Below, piece after piece: positions 31,719-40,785 of a DNA stretch of 64,000 bases. The DNA is from Gloeothece verrucosa PCC 7822 (GTDB lineage Bacteria; Cyanobacteriota; Cyanobacteriia; Cyanobacteriales; Microcystaceae): the NCBI RefSeq assembly GCF_000147335.1, contig NC_014533.1, positions 806,001 through 870,000 of the forward strand, read 5' to 3'. The translations under genes and the position numbers were made by a program. Each line of letters opens with the position of its first letter. Within the stretch, counting starts at the first letter, position 1. Under the pieces are notes generated by a model that saw only the letters and a list, made by a program, of their open reading frames with translations, searched no databases and was not told the origin of the DNA.

Positions 31719-34611
31719 TATTTCCCCCTTGTATTGGTTTAATATTACGATTTCGTAAGACAAAAGCCGCCAGTTTTAACCAGTTTTTTATTTCACTATC
31801 GGGAGGTTCAGGAGTGTTATTATAAATTGCTGTTAGGGTATTTTCTAATTGATTTTGAAAACTTTTTTTATCTTCCCCTTGTAACCCTTCTCTACGCTCA
31901 CAAAAAGCAATTGTCCAAGGTTTGATGGCGTTAACACAAGGCGCTGGATGTTGTTCCCATAGTTGCGCCGCCATTTCAAATAAACTGGGTTCTATCGGTT
32001 TAGTTAATTCAAGCTCAATCAGTTGTTTCCAGTGATAAAATACATCAAATTGAGCGAGTGCTTGTAATTTATTCCCATTCCCGAATAAAACTCGCACTTG
32101 CACCGCATCTTTTTTCTTATCTTGATGTTGGTAATTTTTCGCTTTTTTCTCAGCATCCCAAAGGTTTTCTAAAGCAATCGCAAGGGGAACAGAATGATGA
32201 GCAATAACGACTCCAAAGCTAACGGTGGCATTTTTTCCCATTGTAAAAAGAGGACGAGAATCATCGTTTTTGCGCTTCCAGTAGTTACCCTCATGATTAA
32301 ATTCGCCTCTAGAGTCTTCTTTTCCCCGAAAGCACTCTCTTATATCCCATAACCAGTTATCCCATTCCCAAAGATTGGTATAAGCAAGAACGTCATCTCC
32401 TCCACTGTAGATTAAGCGCCCTGCATAACGTTCTTCTGTAAGATAGGGAACAAGACGATTGGAGAAGTCTAATAACGCACGACTCAAGGCATTATGGGTA
32501 GATGGCCCCATACGTTTCTTTATTTCAGAAATTTCTTGAATAGCCGTATTAATAGATTCATTATTTAAAATTGACTGATTTAAGAACATATAATCCGCAT
32601 AATTGTTAAGTTTATCTCCTTTTAGCCATTTACTCATGCCATCTCCGTCTCCTGTGGCGATAACATACCAATCAGTGGGATTATTCCCTTGATTAAAATA
32701 TTTGCTGAGGCAGTTTCGTAGTTTTGCGGCTTCATCCTTTTGGATTTGTAAGCTTTCGTCTGTATCTAGGGGAAAATCATCAATTAACCATCCTGCATTG
32801 AGTAAGCGAGGATTTGGCCAGGTTTTTCGCCTGCTATCTTCATCTATCCAAGGTATTCCCCAAGGTAATAGGGCCGGAAATTCTAAGGGTTTTCGTTTAT
32901 CGTTACTATGTCTTTTACGATAAGTCCAATCAAATTTTGCTTTAACTGCCTCACACGCTTTAATAAAGTTAGATTCTCTATCAGGATAAGATTTTAACCA
33001 ACCTGCAACCCCTGAACTTAAATCAGGATAATAATAAGGAATTTTTTTATTAGGGTCATTAAATAATAATTCTGGTAAAATTCGGTGTAATCCTCGCTTT
33101 AATACTTCAGTTGCGTTAAGTTGCTCATTTCCATCGAATAATCCCCCTTGTTCTTGCCAATATTGACGGGTATCTCCTTCCGTTACTCGTTGGCGATAAT
33201 CTTGCGGTTGAGGATAAACAACAGAACCTAGGCCCGAAATGGTCGAACGGGGATAAAATGAGCTAGGAATACACCAATTACGGCTATTTTTAACGCTTCC
33301 TGCGGTTAAGCGTAATTGGTCAAAGAGATAACACCACCATGACCCTATATTAACTCTTAAATCTGGCTTTTCTTGGGCAACAGCTTGGATAAATTGATGT
33401 TCTTTCAGATTAAATAGTTTATTTTCCTCATTTAACTGACAAATTCTGTTTAATTCATCCTGCCACTGTTGAAATGCCTCGGAATTTTCTTTAATTTGCC
33501 AAGTAAGCGGGTCAACTTTATTATTAATGGGTAAGGCAGTCCAGTAGGTTTGCCATTGATATCTTAACCATTCTTGCCATGTTGGACTGTTTTCGCTTAA
33601 TTCTCTCGTCCAACGTCTATTTTCTAATTCTTTAAAGACTTTTTTGCCTAATACTAACCATTCTTGAATCACTGTTTCTCGCGCCGTTTGCATGGCACTT
33701 GGCACTTTATCGGAGGGCAATAAAATAACAATAACATTGGGAAATCCTGCGGTTAAAATGGCTTTTTCTGTTGGTTTATCAATCCAATGGCTGAAATTTG
33801 GCCATTTATTCCTTAACCAATGGTCTATTAAAGGTTGTTGAAATAAACTGGGATAAATTAGGCAGTCTGCACCGTAGATTTGCGCCAATTTCCAGCAAAC
33901 TTTGGCAGATAAATAGTGTAAAACCCATGAACCAGCCCAAAAATCTCTCATTTTACGGCTGGCTTTGATAATCTCTTGAATAGGGGTAAAGCTAAAGGTT
34001 GCAAGATAAGGGGTTTGAAGTTGATTTGAAGTTTTTTCGGGTTGCTGTGAGGGAGAATATCCAACTAATGCACCGGCGATTGCAGAGGTAATACTTGCAT
34101 AACTCCAAATGGAGGCATCAGGAAGAATTAGAGAAGCCGGAAGAAGAAAGTTGTCTTGATTACCTAATTGTTGACAGATGATTTCTGGTAAACAACGCCA
34201 TAACCACCAATAGAGTTCTTTTATTTCTTCAAGTTCAATGGTGTTGGTATTTTCCGAAGAAGAGTGAGACAAGGGTTGTTGAGAGGCAGCAGAGGTTAAA
34301 AGTTTTTGATAGTTAGAATAAGATAAAGATAAGTTTAGGGAGTCTCCAGAAAGCAAATGAGAAACCTTAAAATCATTATTGTTTTCTAGGGAAATTGATA
34401 AAGAATTAAGAACGGTTCGGTCACTAGCATGAGCAATTTCTGCCGCTAAAGTAATTATATTGGGGTCAAGAGTAGATTGAGATAAAACAAGGTTTGATTT
34501 TTTCCAATAACCTTGATTCTCATTAGTTTGACCTATTAATTCTTGGATTTTTGTTAGACTGAAAGGGTAAATAATTCCCCTAATTTTTGCTTCCCAATAA
34601 GACTTACTCAC
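31711..34611 (-). CDS. cmr2: Cas10/Cmr2, large subunit with cyclase motif
   Basis: The 966-residue protein has the palm/cyclase motif SGGDDVLAY (GGDD near residues 737-740), preceded by ATGDGDGM, so it may make cyclic oligoadenylates on target binding. The N-terminal region does not show an HD nuclease: the motif region PDASIWSYASITSAIAGAL lacks the paired His-Asp. FWAGSWVLHYLSAK is typical of Cmr2. GTG is used as start (34611). It heads the minus-strand operon cas10-cmr3-cmr4-cmr5-cmr6/1. Confidence 0.9.
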   Translation of the reverse strand: MSKSYWEAKIRGIIYPFSLTKIQELIGQTNENQGYWKKSNLVLSQSTLDPNIITLAAEIAHASDRTVLNSLSISLENNNDFKVSHLLSGDSLNLSLSYSNYQKLLTSAASQQPLSHSSSENTNTIELEEIKELYWWLWRCLPEIICQQLGNQDNFLLPASLILPDASIWSYASITSAIAGALVGYSPSQQPEKTSNQLQTPYLATFSFTPIQEIIKASRKMRDFWAGSWVLHYLSAKVCWKLAQIYGADCLIYPSLFQQPLIDHWLRNKWPNFSHWIDKPTEKAILTAGFPNVIVILLPSDKVPSAMQTARETVIQEWLVLGKKVFKELENRRWTRELSENSPTWQEWLRYQWQTYWTALPINNKVDPLTWQIKENSEAFQQWQDELNRICQLNEENKLFNLKEHQFIQAVAQEKPDLRVNIGSWWCYLFDQLRLTAGSVKNSRNWCIPSSFYPRSTISGLGSVVYPQPQDYRQRVTEGDTRQYWQEQGGLFDGNEQLNATEVLKRGLHRILPELLFNDPNKKIPYYYPDLSSGVAGWLKSYPDRESNFIKACEAVKAKFDWTYRKRHSNDKRKPLEFPALLPWGIPWIDEDSRRKTWPNPRLLNAGWLIDDFPLDTDESLQIQKDEAAKLRNCLSKYFNQGNNPTDWYVIATGDGDGMSKWLKGDKLNNYADYMFLNQSILNNESINTAIQEISEIKKRMGPSTHNALSRALLDFSNRLVPYLTEERYAGRLIYSGGDDVLAYTNLWEWDNWLWDIRECFRGKEDSRGEFNHEGNYWKRKNDDSRPLFTMGKNATVSFGVVIAHHSVPLAIALENLWDAEKKAKNYQHQDKKKDAVQVRVLFGNGNKLQALAQFDVFYHWKQLIELELTKPIEPSLFEMAAQLWEQHPAPCVNAIKPWTIAFCERREGLQGEDKKSFQNQLENTLTAIYNNTPEPPDSEIKNWLKLAAFVLRNRNIKPIQGGNNE

Positions 34612-35041
34612 ATTTTAATTTATTTATTCAAGCTCATCATTATTGATTATAATTTGTTTTTTTCGCGGATTGTGTTAAAAAACATCATATTATTTTGAGT
34701 ATTTGTTTGTTTATTTTAATACTTCTTTACATTTGTCAATCAAAGTTTGCGGAAAACTGGCAAATTTGTAATCTTTAGATTGCAGAGCAACTAATAAAGA
34801 CTTTTCTTAAGAAATATTCTCAACTAAAATCCGAACATTACGTTATTGTATTTTTATGATGATAAATAAAACAGTTTATTTTGTCTAGTCATCTTTATTT
34901 TTCTTTATCTATGCAAACTCTTAAGAACATAAGCGGCATCAACGATAGCTCCCATCAAGTTAACGCGATTATTGGCACTAGAATAATACTCTATTTTTTG
35001 AGAATTTATTTATTTACTGCATTCACAAGTATAGAATTATC
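34612..35041. other. Intergenic region between the cmr operon and CRISPR array 1
   Basis: No gene is seen. The DNA is AT-rich and must hold either the cas10 promoter or the read-through from array 1, which is transcribed in the same direction. No terminator hairpin stands out. Confidence 0.4.
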
Positions 35042-35965
35042 GTTTCCATTCTATTAGCTTCCTCCTAAGAGGAAAAGAGGTGCAAAAATGAATGAAGAAA
35101 AAGACAAGTATTTTATTTAGTTTCCATTCTATTAGCTTCCTCCTAAGAGGAAAAGTTTTATATAGTTATGGAAAAGATCAAAAATTATATAGAGTTTCCA
35201 TTCTATTAGCTTCCTCCTAAGAGGAAAAGAAATACTACTGATTCTGAAAGAAGAAAACAATTAAGTTTCCATTCTATTAGCTTCCTCCTAAGAGGAAAAG
35301 GCCAAAAAATGTAGTGGCCGAATCGCGCCAGTTGACGGGTTTCCATTCTATTAGCTTCCTCCTAAGAGGAAAAGGGATCAAACCAGACGCGAAGAATTCG
35401 ACCGCAAGCAAGTTTCCATTCTATTAGCTTCCTCCTAAGAGGAAAAGAAACAAATTAATTCTGAATAATCAAGCTTTTCCATGTTCGTTTCCATTCTATT
35501 AGCTTCCTCCTAAGAGGAAAAGTTTTGAAGGATAATGAATTATTGCTTTTTCCATTTGAGGGTTTCCATTCTATTAGCTTCCTCCTAAGAGGAAAAGTTT
35601 CTATTTATTACCTATTATCCTTTTAATAATCCGTTTCCATTCTATTAGCTTCCTCCTAAGAGGAAAAGATTTATGGCTTAACTCCAAGCTCGGGAACAGT
35701 TCTCACGTTTCCATTCTATTAGCTTCCTCCTAAGAGGAAAAGAAATTTACTGATATCTGATAAAAAAGTACCAATTTCCGTGAGTTTCCATTCTATTAGC
35801 TTCCTCCTAAGAGGAAAAGAGAAGTCAGTCGAACAGTTCAAGAAGCCTATAAAAGAGTTTCCATTCTATTAGCTTCCTCCTAAGAGGAAAAGTCTAAATA
35901 CCAAAGCTATAAAAATAACAAAGGGAAGAGTTTCCATTCTATTAGCTTCCTCCTAAGAGGAAAAG
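35042..35965 (-). CRISPR. CRISPR array 1: 13 repeats, 12 spacers
   Basis: The 36-bp repeat starts GTTTCCATTCTATTAG and ends CTAAGAGGAAAAG; repeats begin at 35042, 35120, 35194, 35265, 35339, 35412, 35487, 35562, 35633, 35707, 35784, 35857 and 35930. All are identical as read. The reverse strand ends in GGAAAC, the expected 5'-handle side, so transcription is leftwards with the leader at 35966 onward. Spacers are about 34-42 bp. The repeat contains a hairpin with arms TTCCTC and GAGGAA around CTAA. Confidence 0.97.
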
Positions 35966-36130
35966 GGCTACCTTCTAGAAGGCTCTCCCTACCTACATTC
36001 TACCGCCCATTTGCGACGGATAAAAAAAATAACCCGATTCATAGCGAAAAATTGATGCTCAAAAACCTCCAAACCCAGTCCAGGTAAGCCATCGACCGAT
36101 AGAACGAAAGAATGATAGTTTCAGCGATTT
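35966..36130 (-). promoter_or_regulatory. Leader of CRISPR array 1
   Basis: It begins right after the last repeat with GGCTACCTTCTAGAAGGCT, a small inverted repeat, followed by an A-rich stretch (GATAAAAAAAATAA). The leader of array 2 begins similarly (GCCACCTTCTAAAAGGCTTG, then GATAGAAAAAAAAGAAAG). Conservation next to the repeats of both arrays marks this as the leader side where new spacers enter. Confidence 0.65.
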
Positions 36131-36241
36131 TCAGTATCGTTCGCAAAAACAGCTTTAATGCCGCAAGTTATTCTTATGTAGCTTATGTTACAATGAAAAA
36201 TGATATTAATTTATAAATAAATTCCTTCCCTGTTTACTCTT

Positions 36242-36775
36242 ATGATAGACAAAATTAAATATATTCCAGATATTTTTCGTTATATCAATACCATAACAGT
36301 GATTATTGCTGCCGTGACAGCAGTAATTTTATGGGTTAGAGGAATTTTACCTGTACTGTTGAGACTTGGAAATGGATTAGCAAAGGGTAAAATAGCCATT
36401 TTTGCCAAAGGAGATAATTTAACCAGTTTGATAGAACTTTTAAAATCTTCGGGTTTATTCTCTGAGAAAAATTTTATACGTATTATTGACATAGGAGATT
36501 TCCCGAAGGCAAAAAAAGCGAATTTATATTTAATATTTTTTCCTAATTGGAATAATATGGATTCTATTAAAGAGATAATGAATCATAAAAACAATGGCAT
36601 TCCTCTTATTGTTTATGCTCCTCCACAAAACAAGATAATTCAAGATCAACGAGCTATACCTTCAGATATTATGGCTAAATTGAATGAAGATGGCAATACT
36701 ATCGTGACCAACTTCAAAGGAAGATTACTAAATGATATTATAGGTTCTTTAATAACCGGCAATTATGAAAAATAA
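36242..36775 (+). CDS. Membrane-anchored unknown protein inside the CRISPR locus
   Basis: The 177-residue protein has one membrane helix near residues 16-40 (ITVIIAAVTAVILWVRGIL) and a soluble domain of about 130 residues: KIAIFAKGDNLTSLIELLKS, then FIRIIDIGDF, ANLYLIFFPNW, IPLIVYAPP and TIVTNFKGRLLNDIIGSL. The alternation of hydrophobic strands and helices suggests a Rossmann/receiver- or TIR-like alpha-beta fold. I do not recognise the family. It is the only plus-strand gene between the interference operon and the adaptation operon, with its own promoter region, so a membrane effector or sensor working with the type III system is a reasonable guess. No cyclic-nucleotide-binding motif can be claimed. 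Confidence 0.65.
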   Translation: MIDKIKYIPDIFRYINTITVIIAAVTAVILWVRGILPVLLRLGNGLAKGKIAIFAKGDNLTSLIELLKSSGLFSEKNFIRIIDIGDFPKAKKANLYLIFFPNWNNMDSIKEIMNHKNNGIPLIVYAPPQNKIIQDQRAIPSDIMAKLNEDGNTIVTNFKGRLLNDIIGSLITGNYEK

Positions 36776-36863
36776 ATAATATTAACTTGAAAATTAAATC
36801 ATGAGGGAGAGAAAGCAGATTAATTACTTTCTTTCCCTAATTACTACTTTTTAGTAGCGTTAT

Positions 36864-36900
36864 GTTTCCATTCTATTAGATTCCTAAAGATTAGGAATAC
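36864..36900. repeat. Solitary decayed CRISPR repeat
   Basis: GTTTCCATTCTATTAG is identical to the first 16 bases of the array 1 repeat, then the sequence diverges (ATTCCTAAAGATTAGGAA) but keeps an inverted repeat of its own. It stands alone about 0.9 kb to the right of array 1. It may be a relic of a lost array end. Confidence 0.6.
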
Positions 36901-36960
36901 TCACACTTTATGCAAATTCATTCCTCAAAAAAATATCAGTGTGATATTGACAAAAATGCT

Positions 36961-37257
36961 TTAATCTGAATTGCATAATTTTTGCCATAATTCATCAGGA
37001 ATTGCCTCAAATTCTTGCCAGATAAAATCCATCATGGCTAAATGCCGTAAATCGCTAGAATTAGGAGAGCGATAATTTTCTCCTTGTCGAAACCATCCTC
37101 GAACAGTAGACAGGGAACGATGACAAATTTCTGCTATTTGTTCGTAATTTACGTCCCATTTGCCATAAAATGCTTGAGGAGTCATGGATAATTCACAGTG
37201 AGCATAAAGCCTCAGTAACTTTCGTTCTCGGTAACGCAAAGGTTTTTGTTTACTCAT
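36961..37257 (-). CDS. Small helix-turn-helix protein in the adaptation operon
   Basis: I set the start at the ATG at 37257 (MSKQKPLRYRERKLLRLYAH). The segment VNYEQIAEICHRSLSTVRGW, followed by FRQG, is a helix-turn-helix. The ATG overlaps the stop of the upstream gene by 8 bp, so the two are translated together. It is the last gene of the RT-cas1 operon direction. A role as local regulator is likely; the target is unknown. Confidence 0.65.
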   Translation of the reverse strand: MSKQKPLRYRERKLLRLYAHCELSMTPQAFYGKWDVNYEQIAEICHRSLSTVRGWFRQGENYRSPNSSDLRHLAMMDFIWQEFEAIPDELWQKLCNSD

Positions 37258-37786
37258 CCTCAAATCTCTCTAAATCTTGTTCCCAAGCTGTATCTAACAC
37301 ACACCATCGGGCAGAAGGAGCATCAATATCAAGTAAAATTAAGTAACACCACATCCAACGCCCATTTTCTGGAGCATAGCCATAAAAGCGACCCATTACA
37401 ATGCCCCAATCGGTTAATTCCGGTTCATCGAATGTTCGCCATCTGACTACTGTTCCTACTGCATACATGGGTTTAGCCGCATCTAGGACAAAAGATGGGG
37501 TATCCCAAGGTATAGGTAAGTATTGGTTGCCGGAAAGAAGATGAGAAATTATGTGCCCTTGTCCTTTTTCGATAACATTAAGATAAGAATCTATCCAATC
37601 ATAAGATAGTGTATTGATGAGTTGCTGAATTAAAAGTCTAGCTAATTGCTCAATTTCTGGTCTTTGCCATTGCGTTTTAGTTAATTCCTCTAATTTTTCT
37701 ATCAAAGATACAACGCCGAAATCTGATAAAGCTTGGCGGTAATCGCTAGAATATAACTCTATGGATGATGTTTGTTGTTGATACAT
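37250..37786 (-). CDS. Unknown protein of 178 aa downstream of cas2
   Basis: I do not recognise a family. The C-terminal half is Trp-rich (VRWRTFDEPELTDWGIVMGR, ENGRWMWCYLILLDIDAPSA, RWCVLDTAWEQDL) and looks like a small beta-barrel or SH3-like domain; the N-terminal half is helical. It overlaps the helix-turn-helix gene by 8 bp. It follows RT-cas1, cas2 and the RelE-like gene on the same strand. A CRISPR-linked role rests on position only. Confidence 0.6.
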   Translation of the reverse strand: MYQQQTSSIELYSSDYRQALSDFGVVSLIEKLEELTKTQWQRPEIEQLARLLIQQLINTLSYDWIDSYLNVIEKGQGHIISHLLSGNQYLPIPWDTPSFVLDAAKPMYAVGTVVRWRTFDEPELTDWGIVMGRFYGYAPENGRWMWCYLILLDIDAPSARWCVLDTAWEQDLERFEDE

Positions 37787-37885
37787 GATCTTTGTCTTTC
37801 AATTGGTGATGAAATTCCTCAACCCGTCAGCTTTTTTCTGTTTCCTGTGCTGGTTTTTTCAGACTTAACTATGTCTAACTAATTA

Positions 37886-38194
37886 TTAATGAGAACCCAA
37901 AAAAAGAATGAGAATAACAGAAGAGTCTTGATATTCCCAGTAAAAACGAAGGAACATAGAAGCAGAAGATCCCCAAATTGTGCCTTTTTTTTGTTGATAA
38001 CGGTGAGTTCTTAAACTTCGGTAATGAGTTCCTTGAGTTGAAAGCAGATGAAATGCTTTCTGGTATTGCTGACGGACTTGAGGAGATAAAGATTTGAGTT
38101 GTTTTTGGGCTTTATGGGTAAATTGTAGGCTAAATAAGGCGATTGAAGGCGGCGCTCTTTCCTGTTTCATTTGTTTTTTTGTGGAGACTCCCAT
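37886..38194 (-). CDS. RelE/ParE-like toxin without visible antitoxin
   Basis: The 102-residue protein has FSLQFTHKAQKQLKSLSPQV, the usual start of the RelE/ParE fold, and SVILILFLGSH at its C-terminus. It ends in the conserved His-like tail of the family. Its start is 27 bp downstream of the cas2 stop. No separate antitoxin gene is adjacent; the 178-aa or helix-turn-helix gene downstream could fill that role. It could also be a fossil toxin. Confidence 0.6.
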   Translation of the reverse strand: MGVSTKKQMKQERAPPSIALFSLQFTHKAQKQLKSLSPQVRQQYQKAFHLLSTQGTHYRSLRTHRYQQKKGTIWGSSASMFLRFYWEYQDSSVILILFLGSH

Positions 38195-38221
38195 TATGTT
38201 GTTGTTGTTTGGAGGAAAAAA

Positions 38222-38512
38222 TTAAATAATAAAGGCAGTGTCATCAACGTAAAAATCGGGTTGAATGCCTAAAATAAGAGTCTTGCTTCGGGAATGCTCA
38301 GGAATAATATAAAAACGTAGTTGATCCTCGTCTAAATTGAGCATTTTTTCGAGCTTTTGTTTTAACTTGTCGTATTGGGATTTAGCGGCTAAAATCTCGA
38401 AAACAGATTTTTGGACACGACAACCATAAGCTTCCAGTAACTTAGACACCCGATTCCGGCGGCTATCCTGTACAATGTCGTAACAAACAAGGTAAAGTGT
38501 CTTGTTAGTCAT
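38222..38512 (-). CDS. cas2: Cas2, adaptation endonuclease-fold protein
   Basis: The 96-residue protein MTNKTLYLVCYDIVQDSRRN, then RVSKLLEAYGCRVQKSVFE, has the ferredoxin-like Cas2 pattern with the conserved Asp in YDI and the 'R...V.K.L...G..VQ.SVFE' signature. It bridges two Cas1 dimers in the integration complex. It lies 25 bp downstream of RT-cas1. Confidence 0.95.
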   Translation of the reverse strand: MTNKTLYLVCYDIVQDSRRNRVSKLLEAYGCRVQKSVFEILAAKSQYDKLKQKLEKMLNLDEDQLRFYIIPEHSRSKTLILGIQPDFYVDDTAFII

Positions 38513-38537
38513 CTAACTCTGAGGTATTGCCTTTTAA

Positions 38538-40553
38538 TTACTTGGTCCAAAGCATAGGCCGATATCCGTCTGTATCTCCCATCAAACTGGCGATGTATTC
38601 TCGTACTTGTAGTTCCAAGCAACGGCGCATACTGACCTTATATTGGGTGTAAGGATGAGTCATTTCACTGTGTAGCTTTTCTTCCCAATGCTTAAGGAAC
38701 TTTTTCAAGGAATCTGGATGTAAATAGACTCCGTTACGTCCATCAGGCGGCGTAAAATCTTCTGGGGTAAAAATCTTTTTATTAACCAAATAAACCACCA
38801 AAGAATCGACTAATGGGGCGCGAAATTCCTCAATTAAGTCAGAAACTAAGGCAGGATGGTTATTTCGAGGAACATGAAGGTTGCCAAAATGGGTATGCAA
38901 TCCCATCGCTTCTACAAAGGAGTGCATATTTTGACTCAGAAGGGTGTATCCTAGACTTAGTAAGCTGTTGACAGGGTCAGTAGGAGGGCGCTTGCTGCGT
39001 TTTTCAAAGGTAAAGGGAGCTTGGAATAGAGAACCCAAGGCTTGAAAGTATACTGTTGCCGCTTTTCCTTCATAACCCCGTAATTCATCCATTGAGTTTG
39101 CTAAGGGTAAATTATCTCTTAATTTCTCTAAGTTGGCAATGGCTTGTTTAACTGAAGAGTTAGAGCGACGACGGTTTAAACGCATCAGTAAAACTCTTGA
39201 GTTATTGAGCTTGGCTCGGACAATGTTTTCTGCCTGTAAACGGGTAAATTCAGGATTTTCTGCCCGCTTTACCTGTTGGGAAAGATACTCTACTTTGGCT
39301 TGTCCTTCGGTTTCCAAGCGCCCGAAATAGCGCCCCCGTTGGGACAGATATAATAGAGGAATTCGACGAGTAAGCGCTAATCGCACCGCACCATGAGTAA
39401 TATTGCAGCAACCAAATAGTACAATATGACTGACTTGATTGACGGGAATTTTACAGCGTAACTCACGCTGATAGAAAATATGGAATTGATAGCCTTGTGC
39501 TTTGAGATAGGAACCTTGGTCGGTGATATATAAGGTAGTCATGGTGTCAACAAAGTAATGTTTAGGGTTGGTTAAAATCTTGGGTTGAGTTGAGGTTTTG
39601 GGTTTGAGGGAACAGATTTTTGGGGGTTGAGAGAGGAATGAATGAATGTAAATTGGCCGAGGTCGTCGCGGCATTCCCGAAGGGTCTAGAGGATAGCCTT
39701 TTTTACGGGGTTCTGGCGGAAGGGGCGCATAAACCTGTCCTTTTTTAAATAAATAACCGAGAAAGGTAAATTCTTGGTCTGGGGCGTATATTTCTGTCTT
39801 TTTTGGGTGAAGTTGCAGATAAATCCGCTCTAACCATTGGGTGATTAAATTCAGGGTTCGTTCAGCTTCCCCAAGACTCTGACAAGCGGCTACAAAGTCA
39901 TCTCCGTAACGGACAAGATTAATGCCTTTTTCCAAGCATTTTCGGTCAAACTCACTGAGATATAGGTTGGCTAATGCTCCCGATAACACTGCACCTTGCA
40001 GTACCCCTTGGTTTCGTGGAAAATAACGACCTTTGAGAACAATACCGGATTTGAGTTGTTGTTCTACCAGTTGTTGGATAATTGGGTCTAGTTTTAGGTG
40101 TTCTAGGATGCTTAGAAGTATTGACCAATTGAGACTATCAAAAAATGAGCGAATATCAGATTTAATAATCCATTTGGGCTGAATTTGGTAGTAGTAATAG
40201 AGATGTTTTACTGCCATTTGGATGCCGCGTCCTGGACGGTAAGCATAACTACAGTCTGTAAAGACTTCCTCTAGGGGTAAATACAGATCTTCGAGTAACC
40301 ACCGTTGCACTACCCGATCTCGAACTGCCGGAATTCCGAGTAAACGTTTATCTCCGTTATTTTTGGGCAGATAAAAACCTCTAGCGGGATAAGGTTGATA
40401 GATTTCTTCGATTAGTTCCTGTTGCAGTCGAATTAATTCGTCTTTTTTGACTCCAGCAAATAAGTCGGTTGTTATTCCATCAATTCCAGGGGATGGACTC
40501 CCTCGACGTACTTGTTCCCAGGCGTAATAGAGTTCATTTAGAGGAAATTGCAT
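38538..40553 (-). CDS. cas1: Reverse transcriptase-Cas1 fusion
   Basis: The 671-residue protein has an N-terminal reverse transcriptase (residues 1 to about 300) related to group II intron enzymes: GIDGITTDLF, KSDIRSFFDSL (Asp133), LPKNNGDKRLLGIP, GVLQGAVLSGALANLYL and the active site VRYGDDFVA (YGDD 216-219). From about residue 335 a Cas1 domain follows, with LRGYEGKAA (Glu495), NLHVPRN (His560) and SDLIEEFRAP (acidic residues 572-576). Such fusions can take spacers from RNA. All key residues are present. There is no Cas6 domain at the N-terminus, unlike some Cas6-RT-Cas1 proteins. It heads the adaptation operon next to the trailer of array 2. Confidence 0.95.
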   Translation of the reverse strand: MQFPLNELYYAWEQVRRGSPSPGIDGITTDLFAGVKKDELIRLQQELIEEIYQPYPARGFYLPKNNGDKRLLGIPAVRDRVVQRWLLEDLYLPLEEVFTDCSYAYRPGRGIQMAVKHLYYYYQIQPKWIIKSDIRSFFDSLNWSILLSILEHLKLDPIIQQLVEQQLKSGIVLKGRYFPRNQGVLQGAVLSGALANLYLSEFDRKCLEKGINLVRYGDDFVAACQSLGEAERTLNLITQWLERIYLQLHPKKTEIYAPDQEFTFLGYLFKKGQVYAPLPPEPRKKGYPLDPSGMPRRPRPIYIHSFLSQPPKICSLKPKTSTQPKILTNPKHYFVDTMTTLYITDQGSYLKAQGYQFHIFYQRELRCKIPVNQVSHIVLFGCCNITHGAVRLALTRRIPLLYLSQRGRYFGRLETEGQAKVEYLSQQVKRAENPEFTRLQAENIVRAKLNNSRVLLMRLNRRRSNSSVKQAIANLEKLRDNLPLANSMDELRGYEGKAATVYFQALGSLFQAPFTFEKRSKRPPTDPVNSLLSLGYTLLSQNMHSFVEAMGLHTHFGNLHVPRNNHPALVSDLIEEFRAPLVDSLVVYLVNKKIFTPEDFTPPDGRNGVYLHPDSLKKFLKHWEEKLHSEMTHPYTQYKVSMRRCLELQVREYIASLMGDTDGYRPMLWTK

Positions 40554-40640
40554 AATATTAAGGAAAATTCAGGGTTAATACTCGAAATCAAGTTTGCACT
40601 CCTTTGTTTTACGTTGATTCCATCATCGCAAAGAGATATT

Positions 40641-40708
40641 TGAGTTCATCCCTGAGTTGAAATTTTTTGACCTGAGTTCATACCTGAGTTCGTAACTGAG
40701 TTGAGTGG
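40641..40708. repeat. Short direct repeats upstream of RT-cas1
   Basis: TGAGTT occurs at 40641, 40653, 40673, 40685 and 40697, mostly as CTGAGTTC or CTGAGTTG. Four of the intervals are 12, 20, 12 and 12 bp. They lie about 90-150 bp upstream of the RT-cas1 start, between it and the decayed end of array 2. Regular spacing suggests a protein-binding array or a small tandem repeat. Confidence 0.5.
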
Positions 40709-40785
40709 GCTTATTTTTATCTAGGTTTTAGTAATTATTTTTTCAAGTAAAAAAAGGACAAGTTTTTTTACTTATCCTCTAATTT

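Noticed and set aside
31718..31763. Longer start for cmr3 (15 extra codons)
   Set aside because: The family start MNNLKWYRITPLDVLLFRDA begins at 31718 with a GGGGGA site; the extension lies in the cas10 coding end.
35077..35965. Possible spacer matches to genes in this window
   Set aside because: Scanning by eye I found no convincing match of a spacer to another place in the window; a proper search would be needed.
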